A stretch of 64,000 nucleotides of DNA from Hydrangea macrophylla (GCA_033977485.1 CM066984.1:27819501-27883500), one strand, 5' to 3'; positions 1-11,936 are shown, counted from the first letter of the stretch. Translations and numbers: made by a program. Notes: generated by a model from the sequence alone, not told the origin.

Positions 1-928
1 CTTAGTTTACACTTGTGTCACTTTGTTCCTTAGTAATTTAAAACTTAGACATCGTAGAGAAGTTTATTCTTCTTGTCAATTGCACCCTCCATAAAATCAG
101 TTGAGTTCGGTCAACAATTCCTATTTGTAGCGAATCATTTTTTAAAAATCTGTCAGAAAATGTCAAAATCATTTGTTAAAATCATCATTTCAACAAATTT
201 TGACCGAAAGTGCAAATTGACACATTAGAAACTCTAAGATCTAATGTATCAACTTTTAAACTACAAGTGATACCAATTGTAAACTCGAGTGCAGATTCAG
301 GATCTGAATGAGAGCTTAAGGTGTGATCATAAGGATCGCTTCCGCCAAGCCCAATGTTCAAGGAAAGGCTTGGAACTTCAAATTTCAAGTTTTTTGGCAA
401 AGGAGTGTGTTTTACCTGTCGATCAGTTAACAAATATATAAAGTTTTGAACAATTTGTTCCAGAGGGCTGTTCGACCGGACCTTGTTGATAGAAAGTCAC
501 AACTTTTCATGTTGTAACTTTCGATTTGAACGAACTTGATCTGTTCTAATGGCTTTTCATTGGGACACAATCCTTTGTATAGAGAGACATCTCTTATCCA
601 ATAGATATCTCTATATATACAATTATGTTAGTTATTTTGATATATACTTTGTCCAGATTTTATCTCTTCTTCTTCATCTATTCTAGAGTCTGTTGAGAGC
701 AATTTATATACATACAATTCTGCAAAATATAATAGAAACTGTTGCATCTATTTTATTAGATCGTAGTATTCTCAAGAACGATATGTCGTAGTTCACAAGC
801 AACCGTTTGTGGGATGTAATCTCGTTTTTTGGACAACGCATTGCGTGCTCGATCTTAGTTACTGTTTTTATTGAGTGTCTTGTCCATAATATCCAACAAT
901 CGGGAAATGAGATTAACTTGCTGGAAAT
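1..928 (+). other. Leader / degenerate 5' LTR region of copia element C1
   Basis: No gene is seen here. The stretch lies directly upstream of a recognisable copia gag start at 929. It contains an AT-rich, TATA-like run (about 605-625) and a pyrimidine-rich stretch (about 660-690), as expected for an LTR promoter and leader. A clear TG...CA boundary and an initiator-tRNA-Met primer site could not be found, so calling this the 5' LTR and leader is inference from position. Confidence 0.4.
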
Positions 929-1567
929 ATGGCCAGAGAAACAACCGTTGTCAAGAATATTCATGCTGAGAAGCCCAAAAAATTCAATAGAGAAGATTTC
1001 AAGAGATGACAAATGGATATGTTCTATCTTACTACTCTTAGCCTTGCTCACATCCTATGAGAAACCAAACCGGTGGTTCTTACTGAAAATCCTACCAAAG
1101 AAGCCGAAGTCGCTGTGGAAGCATGAAATCATTCCGATTTTCTTTGTAGGAATTATATTCTCAATGGTTTGGAAGATGTTCTCTGCAATGTTTATTCTAT
1201 GTTTACTACTTCAAAAGAACTTTGGGAGCCTCTTGAGAAGAAGTACAAAACCGAGGATACCGGAACAAAGAAGTTTATAGTGGAAAGGTTTTTAAACTAC
1301 AAGATGGTGGATTCAATCTCCGTAGTAAAGCAATTGGAGGAAATTCAAGTCATCATTAACCAAATTCATGTGGAGGGAATGGCAATTAGTGAACAGTTTC
1401 AAGTTGCTTCAATTATAGAGAAATTTCTGGCACTGTGGAAAGAGTTCATAAGTTATCTCAAGCACAAGCACAAGGATTTATTAATGAAAGATCTTGTGAT
1501 GCGCCCTAGGAATAAAAAAGATAACTGGAAATGGGACAAAAATGGGCCCAATGATCAATGGAATTGA
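929..1567 (+). pseudogene. Copia C1 gag (UBN2-type) remnant
   Basis: Capsid-type gag polyprotein of a Ty1/copia element, which would package element RNA in cytoplasmic particles. The ATG at 929 opens a typical N-terminus (MARETTVVKNI...). The same frame contains TGA stops at 1007-1009, 1058-1060 and 1124-1126. The first and third sit where related gags carry Trp, in the K-R-W-Q-M-D and V-E-A-W-N-H contexts. Beyond 1169 the frame is open and reads as the UBN2 core (LNGLEDVLCNVYSM, ELWEPLEKKYKTED, VKQLEEIQVIINQ) to a stop at 1565-1567. The family assignment is firm. The gene cannot make a full product. Confidence 0.85.
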
Positions 1568-1648
1568 AAGCCTATCTAGTTTAAGGCGAGTCTTCAAAGT
1601 TTAAACCTAAAACAAGTACTAAGGGAGGCAAGAGGAAGTCTACATAAA

Positions 1649-2248
1649 ATGGATCTAAGGATCACAATTCCAAGAAAATCAAAGGAAATTGTTGGGTATG
1701 TGGAATACCTGGACATCATGCAAGCGATTGTAGGTTCTAATGAAGGGAACATGAAGCCCAATGAAGCAAACATGCTGGAGACCGATGATCTTGCGGCGGT
1801 GGTTATGGAAACTTGTGTGGTGACCAACTCTAAGGATTGGTGGATAGACACCGGGGCTACTAAGCACATTTGTGGATATAGAAACATGCTTTATACCTAC
1901 ACAAAGGCGGATAGTGGTGAGAGGCTCTATATGGGCAATGCCACGGCTTCAACCATTGAAGGCAAAGAGAATGTGATTATGAAGTTCACTTCCAGAAAAG
2001 ATATGACTCTCTTAGATGTGCTACATGTTTCGGAAATTCACAAGAATTTGGTGTCCGAGCCAATGCTTAGCAAGAAAGGATTCAAGCTTGTATTTGAATC
2101 CGATATACTTGTTTTGACTAATGGTGAAATGTATATAGGAAATGGTTATATATGTGATGGGCTCTTTAAGATCAATTATACTCCTAAAATTAATATGAAT
2201 GAAAATAAAATAGCTTCTTCTTACATTGTTGAATTATGTAGTTTATGA
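1649..2248 (+). pseudogene. Copia C1 zinc knuckle, aspartic protease and pre-integrase
   Basis: The gag zinc knuckle CX2CX4HX4C (CWVCGIPGHHASDC) is complete at 1690-1731, but in a different frame from what follows, so there is a frameshift between gag and protease. The downstream frame carries the aspartic protease active site W-W-I-D-T-G-A-T-K-H-I-C and the hydrophobic V-L-H-V-S / N-L-V-S flank seen in copia proteases. It then has a gag-pre-integrase-like segment ending at 2246-2248. The protease would mature the polyprotein. Motif recognition is strong, but the gene is broken by the frameshift and by the stop before the integrase. Confidence 0.85.
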
Positions 2249-2309
2249 CAATTCTAGACTTGGACATGTAAATTTCAAATATATGTATAAAATGATGTAG
2301 TTAGGATTA

Positions 2310-3145
2310 TTGCCAAAATTTGAAGTTGATAAATCTCATAAATGGGAAATATATGTTGAATCTAAGTTTGCAAGAAAGCCGTTTAAATCCGTAGATAGAA
2401 CAAGTGAGCTATTAGAATTAATTCATACGGATTTATGTGATTTAAAATTAACTCCAACAAGAGGTGGAAGAAAGTATTTTGTTACATTCATAGATGATAA
2501 AAGTAGATATTGCCATGTTTACTTATTACAATCAAAAGATGAGACCATGGATATGTTTAAGACATATAAGGCCGATGTTAAAAATTAACTATAAAAAACA
2601 ATCAAAATGGTAAGATCGGATAGGGGAGGTCAATACAATTCAACTCCATTTACCAAATATTGTGCACTTAATGGGATAATTCACCAAACATCGACGCCGT
2701 ATACACCACAATAAAATGATGTTGCGGAGAGGAAAATCGAACCCTCAAGGAAATGGAAAATGTTATGTTAAATAGCTTGGGAGTGCCACACAACTTGTGG
2801 GGGGATACCATTCTCACGACGAATGTGCCTTAACCGAATTCCACATAAGAAGACTAACAAGTCTCCTTATGAAGTGTAGAAGGGTAGAGTGCCCTCATAT
2901 AAAAAGTTGAAAGTGTGGGGGTACCTAGCAAAGGTTCAAGTTCGCTTCCAAAATGGACTAAGTTTGGACCTAAGACCGTGAACTTTGTTTTTATTGGATA
3001 TGCCGCTAATAGTGCTGCATATAGATTCCTAGTTGTTAAGTCCAAAAATGTTCACATTCATGTTAATATATTTATGGAATCAATAGATGTGGAATTCTTT
3101 GAGCACATCTTTCCTTTCAAAGAAGGAAGGCAAAATTAAGTGTTG
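2310..3145 (+). pseudogene. Copia C1 integrase core remnant
   Basis: The integrase (DDE recombinase, rve fold) would insert element cDNA into the genome. The first Asp context (L-I-H-T-D-L-C-D) and the F-I-D-D-K-S-R-Y strand lie in an open stretch ending in TAA at 2586-2588. The same frame continues after it with the second Asp context (R-S-D-R-G-G-Q-Y). The Y-T-P-Q-x-N-D-V-A-E-R-K box follows, where a glutamine codon has become TAA but the catalytic Glu context survives. Beyond about 2740 there are frame changes. The segment 2880-3145 resembles the integrase C-terminal region (K-V-W-G-Y, F-I-G-Y) in shifted frames. Confidence 0.8.
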
Positions 3146-3348
3146 AAGAGGTTTCATCTAATTCTATGAATGATGAAGAAAGCGAGTATGCTCCTAGAAA
3201 GAGCAAGAGAGGTAGAAAAGCTACTTTTTTTGGACCGGATTTTGTGACACTAGCTACTGAAGGTGAACCTGAAATCTGTAATGATGATATGAGTACACTC
3301 GAAGCGCCTTTTGGCAAGAAGCAGTAAATAGTGAGTTGGATTTCATTA

Positions 3349-4240
3349 TGCAAAATCACACGTGGGAGTTGGTTAACTTACCTCCAGGAAGTAAATCAAT
3401 TGGTTGCAAATGGATATTCAAGAGAAAGCTCAAAGACGATGGTACTATTGACAATTACAAGGTTCGGTTGGTAGCTAAAGGTTATTGACAAAAAAGAGGG
3501 AATAGATTTCTTTGATACCTATTCCCCGGTTACTAGGATTACATCCATTAGGATGGTAATCGCTACAGTCGCTGTCTATAATTTGGAATTACATCAAATG
3601 GATGTTAAAACTGCGTTTCTTAATGGAGATCTAGATGAAGAGATCTATATGGAATAACCAGAAGGAACATGAAGTGTGTTGACTTGTTAAGTCTCTTTAT
3701 GGTCTAAAACAAGCTCCAAAACAATGGCACGAGAAGTTTCACCACACCATGATCGTAAATGGTTTTAAAATCAATGAATGCGATAAGTATGTGTATGCCA
3801 AAAGGTTTGAAGATTCGTGTGTTATTGTTTGCTTGTATGTTGATGACTTACTTATAACAGGAACGAATAAGAAAGTTATCAACGAAACCAAGAAAATGTT
3901 AAGCTCAAGCTTTGACATAAAGGACATGTGTAAAGCCGATGTTGTTCTTGGTATTCAAGTGAAACAAACTTTCAAAGGATATTTTCTCACACAAGCACAT
4001 TATGTTGAGAAAATATTAAAGAAGTTTGGTCAATTGGATTGCAAATCAGCAGCAATTATGTTTGATACTAATAGTAAGTTGAAGAAGAATATGGGTGAAA
4101 GCATATCTCAACTTGAATAATCGCAAGTAATCAGGAGTTTAATATACATTATGAATTGTATACGTCTGGATATTGCATATTCAGTGGGAAGGCTTGCTAG
4201 ATACACTAGCAATCCGGGAAGAGATCATTGGGATGTCTTG
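3349..4240 (+). pseudogene. Copia C1 reverse transcriptase remnant
   Basis: RNA-dependent DNA polymerase of a Ty1/copia element. The sequence shows W-E-L-V-N-L-P, G-C-K-W-I-F-K-R-K, Y-K-V-R-L-V-A-K-G-Y, then after a frameshift Y-S-P-V-T-R and M-D-V-K-T-A-F-L-N-G-D-L. A further shifted block holds the catalytic Y-V-D-D at 3836-3847 within C-L-Y-V-D-D-L-L-I-T-G-T. The longest open part is 3749-4120. Stops follow the tyrosine-glycine pair and the E-I-Y-M-E motif. The order and orientation match C1 gag, protease and integrase, so this is one element with an integrase-before-RT (copia) layout. Confidence 0.88.
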
Positions 4241-4690
4241 TGATGGTGTTAATGTATCTAAAGTATACCATGAGTTATGATTTGCACTACACACGATACC
4301 CACCCGTGGTAGAAAGATATTCCGATTCAAATTGAATCTTAGATAGTCAAGAGACTAAGTCCACAAGTGGGCATATAATCACTTTAGGTGGAGCTGCGAT
4401 TTCTTGAAAATCAACTAAGCACACGCACGTTCGACGATGGAATCGGTGTTCATAGCATTAGATAAGGCCGGTGAGGAAGCCGAATGGCTTTGAAACTTCC
4501 TAAAAGATATTACGTTATGGCCGAAACTGGTAACAACCATAGTTATGCATTGTTATTACAAAGCGGCATCTTCTATAGCTAAGAATGTCGTATATAATGG
4601 CAAGTCAAGGCACATCAGAAGAAAACACAGTACAATCAAGTAGTTACTCTCTAGTGGTGTTGTCATAATTAATTAAGTGAAATCAAAGGA
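4241..4690 (+). pseudogene. Copia C1 RNase H region, heavily decayed
   Basis: In the position expected for RNase H, shifted frames show fragments such as Y-S-D-S-N, H-K-W-A and the K-A-H-Q-K-K-T-Q-Y-N segment that resembles the conserved H-I-xx-R-Y-H-xx-R box. There are many stops. RNase H would remove the RNA template during cDNA synthesis. The call rests mainly on position after the RT and on weak motif traces. Confidence 0.55.
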
Positions 4691-5158
4691 AAGTATTGCG
4701 GATTAGCTCAAGAAAGGATTGTCTAGAGATCAAGTTCAATATACAATGAAAGGAATGAGCCTAAAGCCAATACTTTGAACAACCCTGGAGGAAACCTAAC
4801 CTAGTTGACTGGAGATTCCAGGATCTAGGTTGAATAGTCAAACTAGTTAGGGAACGTAACCACACATATATGTGGCTTCATTTATGTATATTGAATTAGT
4901 GTGTAATAAAAATTATTGAGGTTATGTTTTACATATATATAATGATATTGATGAGTAAATGTTAGTTACTCTATCAACTATATGAGAATGGTAGTGGGCT
5001 CACTTCAAAATCTTGGTTCTCTAAGAGTTCTTATGAATAAGGATCATCTTCAGGACCAAAATGAGCATAATTGAATGAATTAATGTGCATAAGGATATGT
5101 GTTGTGTGTTATCTAGTGTTTGTTTACACTAAAAGGTTGAACAGTTCAATACTTAATG
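4691..5158 (+). other. C1 3' noncoding region and 3' LTR remnant
   Basis: AT-rich and non-coding. It follows the pol remnant of C1 and is cut off at 5158 by the LTR of gypsy element G1. A possible polypurine-type stretch (GGAGGAAACC, about 4787-4796) is the only retroelement signal I can point to. The LTR start is not certain. Confidence 0.4.
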
Positions 5159-6560
5159 TGTCACGCCCCGAAACATAAAAAAAATAGAGAAAGATTAAAT
5201 TTCCTTTTTGGCTCCATAGGGAATGACTGGTGAAAGTCACTAAATTGTCCATACCACGCAGTACCAGCTAATAGACAATAACATGAGTCGAAATAAAACC
5301 CATATATATATATATATATTACAAAACTCCTAGCTATTACAACATCAGAGTCTGCGACAGGAATGTACAAGGCCTGGAAGCAACATATGCCCAAATACCA
5401 AGTATGTAAAAGTTAAAAAAAATATAAAACTACTAACTATCTTAGGGTCTTCAGCTAGTGTAGACGTAGTCGTCAGCGTCGTTGTCCTCCTCGGTATAGT
5501 CGTCATCAGTATGCCTACCCTCTGCATATTCCCCCTCTGGGTAGTAGTCGTCATTGTAAGCTCCATCACCTGCATTTAGGGATAGGGTAGTCTGGACGGG
5601 AAATGTCCAAGCAATACAACAACGACCGTCAGCTTACTAAGAGCTGAGTGAATAGAAACTAACAATGTACCAGTTATTCGAAGTATAAACAAGTTATTCA
5701 GCGGTGTAAGTTAAGTTATAATACGTACTATCTTTTCTTGATTACTTCTTGTCATAACCAACCATTAACTTGTTGACCTAAGACCGATAACCAACGTACT
5801 CAGATTGAAAGATCAGACTCAATCGTTTAACTCATATAGATACACCATCATTTCATCCACCGCTTTTAAGAGCATATTCGCAGCTCACTGCATATCATGG
5901 ACTCCACGTACGTCACTCCATCCCCCGCTCGTTATGGACATACCACCGTTCGTTGTATGTTAGGGATATAACGTTTCGAATAACATCATATCGAATCTAA
6001 TGCCACGGCTCATCGATGTCCACTAGTGACCCCCATCCACCGCTCATTAAGGATATACCATGGATCATCTGGATAGTTAAAACTCATCTGGATAGTTAAA
6101 ACTACTTGGCCTTGTCCACCGCTTGTTTAGGACATCTCACCATCCACCGCTCGTTACGGACTTAATATGACCAAGTGTTCGCCCACGTGAAATTCCTAGA
6201 ACTTACCAAACCTACCTACTTTTCGTATTAATACTGATACATGACTTCCCATTATGGTTTGACTACCCTGAATGAAATTAAACAGATATCAAACTCAACT
6301 ATGAGCGACATATTAACTATCGGCGTCACGTTAATCCATTATTCAAAACATACTATTCTTTGGTATCACATTATCCTTTATTACCCCCATAGTCGCATAA
6401 CGGAAGTACGAAACGATATCGGAATAATCAAGCCCGTTATATAATAAACAAGAGGAACAATCCGTGTTCTGCAACTGCAATCGATTGGGACAAGGGTCTA
6501 ATTGATTGGGATAAAACTATAACAATCCAGATACAAAGAGATTCTATATACTTCCCTTGA
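5159..6560 (-). mobile_element. G1 3' LTR, left part (LTR 3' half, minus strand)
   Basis: Begins TGTCACGCCCC, the reverse of the LTR end GGGGCGTGACA seen in related copies. Reading the minus strand, it matches LTR copies S1 and B: a degenerate repeat block (clones of CCTTAACGAGYGGTGGAYGG, about 5860-6160), tandem hairpins (5592-5646), an AG|G site at 5570 and a 39-codon acidic frame ending at 5451-5453. A CAATCGATTG palindrome sits at 6478. The right edge, where the sequence turns into an oppositely oriented copy, lies at about 6.53-6.60 kb and could not be fixed. Confidence 0.75.
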
Positions 6561-8561
6561 CCATACTTGAAGTTTTACTTTCAATTGATTGAAGTCCTTT
6601 CAAGCGATCAAGAATTTCTGAGTTCAAGCAATTGAACCCTATTCAATCAATTGAATCCTTGCTGACATGAATTTATGACATGGCCCCCACTTCAAATGAT
6701 CAAATCGGTCTCAATCGATCGAACTTGGCCAATCTGCCTTTTCAATCGATCGAACGTGCCTGGATATTTCATCTTAGTTCATTGAAACATTGCCACCTTC
6801 CCTTCCCCCTCTTCTATATATATGTGTTACATTTGTGTGTGAGGGGTTTTTGAACCCAGAAAAATTAGAGAGAGATAGAGAGAGCTGTATTTGTTGGTAT
6901 ATATATACTACACACATCCATATATATATATACATATACATACACATATATATAGTTAGAGAGAGAGAGAGAGATACAGATAGAGAAGAAGAAGAAGAAG
7001 AAGAAGAAGAAGGAGAAGATCAGAGGCAAAGAGAGAATGGAGGCAGAGACAGAGGAAAGAGAAGAGGCCATTGGAGAAGCTCGAAGCTTGCACTTAGCCA
7101 AACACGCCCTTACGGTCTTTCGGTGAGTTCCAAACCCACTCAGTAGTATTAGTGTAATATTTCACAAGTTGTTGGAAGTAAATATAGACCCAAACACGCC
7201 CTAACACCTCTGGACGTTCACTGTTCAGAACCTCTGAAAAAGACGACTCTCGAGCAATTGAACTGGGTTCAATCGATCGAAAGTTCAATCGATCAACAGG
7301 ACTTCGATCGCTTAAACATTACTTTTTCTAATCGATTGAAATGGTTTTCAATCTATTGAACTTTTTAGAACATGGTTTGTTTATCTTGTTTATTATATAA
7401 AGGGATCGATCATTCAATTCTTGATTCGGACTTTCAGTATACGATTATGGATTGATCAGGGACAGTGTGACAACAAAGATAAGTACGATTAAGAATAACA
7501 AAATTACGGGCTGACATTAGATACTATGTGGTTTATGTATGAGTTCGATATCCGTTTTCTTTTAATCAAAGTAGTCAGGCCACAATGGGATGTCATGTAT
7601 CAGTCCTAGTACGAAACTTAGATAGGTCTGGATAAGTTCTGGGAATTTGTACATGGGTGGACACTTGGTCATGCATTTCCTTAACGAGTGGTGGATGGTT
7701 TATATCCTTAACAAGAGGTGGATGGGACCAAGTAGTTCAGAGATAGCCAAGTAATCTATATTATATCCTTAACAAGCGGTGGACGGGTTATGTCCTTAAC
7801 GAGTGGTGGATGGGAGATCACTGGAAAGGTATCGCTAAGTCGTGACAATAGAATGATATACTGTTGTTCCAAGCATTGTATCCGTAACTTGCGGTGGACT
7901 GAGAATATGTACTCTATGTTCTCAACTGCGGTCGACAGAGCAGTGGTGTATCCAGGAATGTTACAATCATATCAGTGTCTTATGAGTTAGTATTTATCGT
8001 CTTAGGATAATAAGACGATAAGGGTTGAGTAACGACGTTTGAATAAAGAGAAGATATTACTTAGTAGAACTTTATCTTATGATTTTCATAACTTGTTATA
8101 TTGTTATATGATTGGTATCTTGCAAGTTTCTATTCACTCAGCTCTCAGTAAGCTGACGACCGTTATTGCCTGGACCTTCTCCGTCCAGACTACCCTGTTC
8201 CTATTAATGCAAGTGATGGAGCTTATGACGACGGCTACTACCCAGAGGGGGAATAAGCAGAGAGTGGCCCCACTAGTGCCGGTTATGCTAGAAAAGACTG
8301 TTACGCTAACGACTACCCTTATGTCAGCTAGAGATGAAGAAGTTATAGCTAGTTTATATTTCTGTTATTTCTGTTGAACTTTTGTAATGGGTACTTAGGC
8401 ATATGTTGTCCCCAGACCTGTTGTGATCCTGAGGACCACTATGATTTTGTAATTAATAGAATTGTTATCATAGATTCAGTTATTTACTGTTGCTTTTAGT
8501 TGACTAGTACTATGTGGTGTGGACAATTAGTGACATTCACCCGTCATTCTGGGGTGTGACA
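6561..8561 (+). mobile_element. LTR copy B, plus strand, inserted in G1 LTR
   Basis: Same LTR family as G1 and S1 but in the opposite orientation, ending GGGGTGTGACA at 8561. It has a TA/GA-rich promoter-like block (6810-7020), a splice-donor-like CG|GTGAGT at 7123, and variant palindromes (CAATCGATCGAA, about 6715-6755 and 7270-7290). It also has repeated CCTTAACGAGTGGTGGATGG units (about 7680-7810), tandem hairpins (8139-8155, 8170-8188) and the acidic 39-codon frame (8212-8331), here with an internal TAA. No TGTAATACCC start was found, so the 5' end is truncated or diverged. Confidence 0.7.
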
Positions 8562-11500
8562 CAATTGATTGGGAAATAACCCAAACGATTGGGCTTTGTC
8601 TTCTCTAGTGAGAAACCGTCCAGCATATCTAACATCTAAAGGACGTATTTATTACATTTAATCTTCATTAAAACTTGCAAAAACATCAAATAATGAGACC
8701 AAGTGAGTTAAAACTCACCTAGTTAAGTGTGGAGGGGGTGTTTAGCTATGGAACCAAGCTTTTTCTCTCTCTCTCTCTCTCATCCTCTCTACTTTATTTC
8801 TCTATCTATCTGTCTTCTCTCATTCTCTTTATCTTCTATTCCTTCTCTTCTTGCTCCTTCCTTCTTCTTCTCTTTCTCTACCTGAGGAAGTGTGTGTATG
8901 TTTGTGTATATATGTATGTAGGTGTATATATATATGTGTTGTAATACCCTGTATTTTGGTATATAATAAGACCTGGTATTTTATTTCTATACTTGAATAA
9001 CCTTTCCTATTCGTTTGGTGAGTTTTAGATACCAATCGATTGCCTTGTTTCCCAATTGATTGCCATTTTTGGATACCAATCGATTGACATCTTTTCCAAT
9101 CGAGCCATCCTACCAACTTGAATTCATTACGTGGAAAGTTACCAATCGATTGCCATCCTTTCCAATTGATTGCCTTCAAATATATATTACCAATCGATTG
9201 CCATTATTTCTAATCGATTGGCATAAGCAGAGACAAGTTTTCTTCTTTGCCTCGTGGTTTGACACATGGCACTCTCAATTTCTATATATATGCATCCATT
9301 TTTATGCCTTGGTTCTGTTTGGTTCAGTTTGAGGTTGAGGGAGAGTGAGATATATTATACACATCCGTACATACTCATTTTTAAATATATATACAGACAT
9401 ACACTGCCTTAGTAGAGGAAGGAGAAGAGAAGAACAAGAAGAAGAAAGGAGAAGAGACAAAGAAGAGAGAGCTGGACAGAGAAGAGAGAAAGAGAAGGAG
9501 GAGAGAAAGAACTTAAGGTTTCAAGATCACACACTCCTAAGCACACCCTAGGTGAGTTACAACTCACTTGGTCCCTTTATATTGGTGTTTTTACAAGTTA
9601 TTATGGAGTTTAGACGTGTTAAATGTATCCTTATGACATTTTTATATGTTGTTTATAATCTGCTGGAGAAGACAAAGTGCCAATTGATTGCCATCAGTCT
9701 GATCCCAATCGATTGCCATCAGTCTGATCCCAATCGATTGGATAGATTTCTAATCAATTGCCATATTCTGTTACCAATGGATTGCCAAAGTTAGCAGTTG
9801 ATTGGTATGGTTTTGGATCCAATTGATTGCCATGTTTTTTCAATCGATTGTTATGATTTTTGTTCCAATCGATTGGACCCTTGTCCCAATCGATTGGTAT
9901 TGGTAGAACATGGATTCCTTTGCCTCTTTATTATATTAGGGGTTTGATTGTTCGATTCTCGATTCGGACTTCTATTTTTGCGACTATGGGTTAGACAGGG
10001 GTAATGTAACACCAAAGAATAAAGGATATTTTGATAAACGAAAGAATATGACTACGTGGGTAACATGTTGATTCTTGTATGAATTCGATACCCGTTTCTT
10101 TTAATCAGAGTAGTCAGGCCATATTGGGAATTGTCATGTGTCCATATTAGAACGTAACTTAGGTATGTTTGATAAATTCTGGGAACGGTACGTGGACGGA
10201 CGTTTGGTCATGATATGTTCTTAAAAGCCAGTGAACTGTTAAATGTTCTTAAAAGGTAGTAAGCTGGACCAAGTAGTCCTAGGATAAATCATAAGATTTA
10301 TGTTATGCGTTAAAAAGCCGGTGAACTGTTAAATGTTCTTAAAAGGTGTTGAGCTGGGTTGTATGATAGATGACGCTGAGTCGTGGAAATAGATGATATG
10401 CCTTGTTCGAAACGTTATGTCCCTGAAATGCAGTGAGCATGATATATTGTTTTTAAAGCTGGGGACGGACTGACGTGGAGTCCATGACATGTGGTGAGTA
10501 AGATATATTGCTCTTAAAAGCGATGGACGGAATAAGGGGTTATCCTTAGAGTTAAACAACTGAGTCTGTTCCATTTAGTCAAAGTATGTTGAATTTCAGT
10601 TTTCGGATAACAAGACGACAAGGGTTGGTTAACGACGTTGAGTAAGGGAACAAGATATTGTTATAGTAGAATTTTAACTCGTGTCTTCATAAGCTTGTTA
10701 TTTACTTCAGATAACTGGTACCTTGTTAGTTTATACTCACTCAGCTCGCAGTAAGCTGATGGCCTTTATTGCCTGGATTTTTCTCGTCCAGACTTTCCTG
10801 TACCTTATTCTGCAAATGACAGAGCCTACAACGATGGTTACTATCCGGGAAGAGAATACACAAAGGGTGGTCCCACTGATGATGTCTATGCCGGGGAGGA
10901 TCACTACGCCGATGTTTACGCTAGCTGAAGACCTGGAGATAGTTATTAGCTTATTATTTCTATTTAAACTGTTTTGTTATATTTGTTACTTGGGCATATT
11001 TTGCTTCCAAACCTTATATTCTTTCGCTGTAGCTTTACTGTTGTAATTACTCTGATGTTTGTAATAAAAGCAAATGGCTATTTATATCCAGTTGTTTTAT
11101 TACTATTCTTGTTGTAGACTAGTACTGTGTGGTGTGGATAATTAGTGATATTCACTAGTCATTCCCTATGGACCCAAAAAGGAAATTTATTTTTCTCTAT
11201 TTTTGCTGCTCCGGGGTGTGACATGTGTATATATGGATGCATGTCTCTCTCTCTCTCTCTCTCTCAAGACTGCCAAACAGACCCAAGGCACAGAAATGAC
11301 CCCATATATATAGAAAATGAGAGTGCCATGCGTCAAAACATGACGCATAGTTCAAAACAAAGATCTGCAGATGGCAATCGATTGGGCTCGAATGGCAATC
11401 GATTGGTATCAGATATTTCATGGAAATCAATTGTGAGTCATATGCAATCGATTGGGATGTGCCACGTAATGGATTCAGGTTGGCAGGATGGCAATCGATT

Positions 11501-11671
11501 GGGATACAAGGCAATCGATTGGTATTCAAAAAGTGGCAATCAATTAGGGTACAAATGCAATCGATTGGGACCAAGATTTGTCCAACATGAGGTAAGGGTC
11601 TCATAAGTATACAGGAACAAATACCAAGTTTTTATATCATTAATATACATTCCAAAATACAGGGTGTTACA
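8562..11671 (-). mobile_element. G1 3' LTR, right part (LTR 5' half), split by S1
   Basis: 8562-8934 and 11229-11671 are the rest of the minus-strand G1 3' LTR. The outer end reads CAGGGTGTTACA on the plus strand (ending 11671), the reverse of the LTR start TGTAACACCCTG. Next to it on the minus strand is a purine-rich tract (AATAAGTGGTGGATGA), consistent with a polypurine primer and hence a 3' LTR. A donor-like AG|GTGAGT lies at 8718 (minus). Clustered CAATCGATTG palindromes occur at 11375-11567. CT/GA-rich tracts are at 8763-8880 and 11244-11262. Confidence 0.75.
8940..11223 (+). mobile_element. Solo LTR S1 (2284 bp) with 5-bp TSD TGTGT
   Basis: Starts TGTAATACCC at 8940 and ends GGGGTGTGACA at 11223. 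It is flanked by TGTGT at 8935-8939 and 11224-11228. No internal region is present, so it is a solo LTR formed by recombination. In order it has a first CAATCGATTG cluster (9033-9200), a TATA-like run (about 9282), a GA-rich leader (9410-9515), a donor-like AG|GTGAGT at 9552, and a second palindrome cluster (9706-9896). A degenerate repeat block (10200-10520), tandem hairpins (10742-10758, 10773-10791) and a 37-codon acidic frame to TGA 10926-10928 follow. It is inserted in an inverted LTR of its own family. Confidence 0.9.
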
Positions 11672-11936
11672 TCATCCACCACTTATTAAAGATTTTATCC
11701 TTGAAATCGGAAGTAAGTAGGGCTTGAAATAAAAATGGAAACTTCTCTTGCATCTCCGATTCCAACTCCCACGAAACTTCTCCTTCATCATGATGCTTCC
11801 ACTAAATCTTTACTAGCAGAATTTTCTTGTTTCTGAGCTTCTTGATCCCATGATTGAGGATTCGAATTGATCCTTCGTTGAACGTGATGTTATCATTGAC
11901 TTCAATGTCTTTGAAGTTGATCTCATGCACTGGGTG
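11672..11936 (-). pseudogene. G1 integrase C-terminus with chromodomain
   Basis: On the minus strand the sequence reads E-I-N-F-K-D-I-E-V-N-D-N, then L-N-H-G-I-K-K-L-R-N-K and W-K-H-H-D-E-G-E-V-S-W-E-L-E-S-E-M. This matches the end of the plus-strand G3 integrase at 42590-42780 nearly residue for residue. The module is the chromodomain-bearing tail of Ty3/gypsy chromovirus integrase, thought to steer integration to heterochromatin. Only the last roughly 85 residues remain. The upstream part was replaced by copia C2. Confidence 0.85.

Noticed and set aside
6790..7146. 118-codon Glu/Arg-rich frame
   Set aside because: Translation of a TA/GA microsatellite in the promoter-leader part of LTR copy B.
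5159..8561. A DNA transposon with 1.3-kb terminal inverted repeats
   Set aside because: Both arms match LTRs found elsewhere in direct orientation, and the remaining LTR half continues at 8562. Nested inverted LTRs explain it better.
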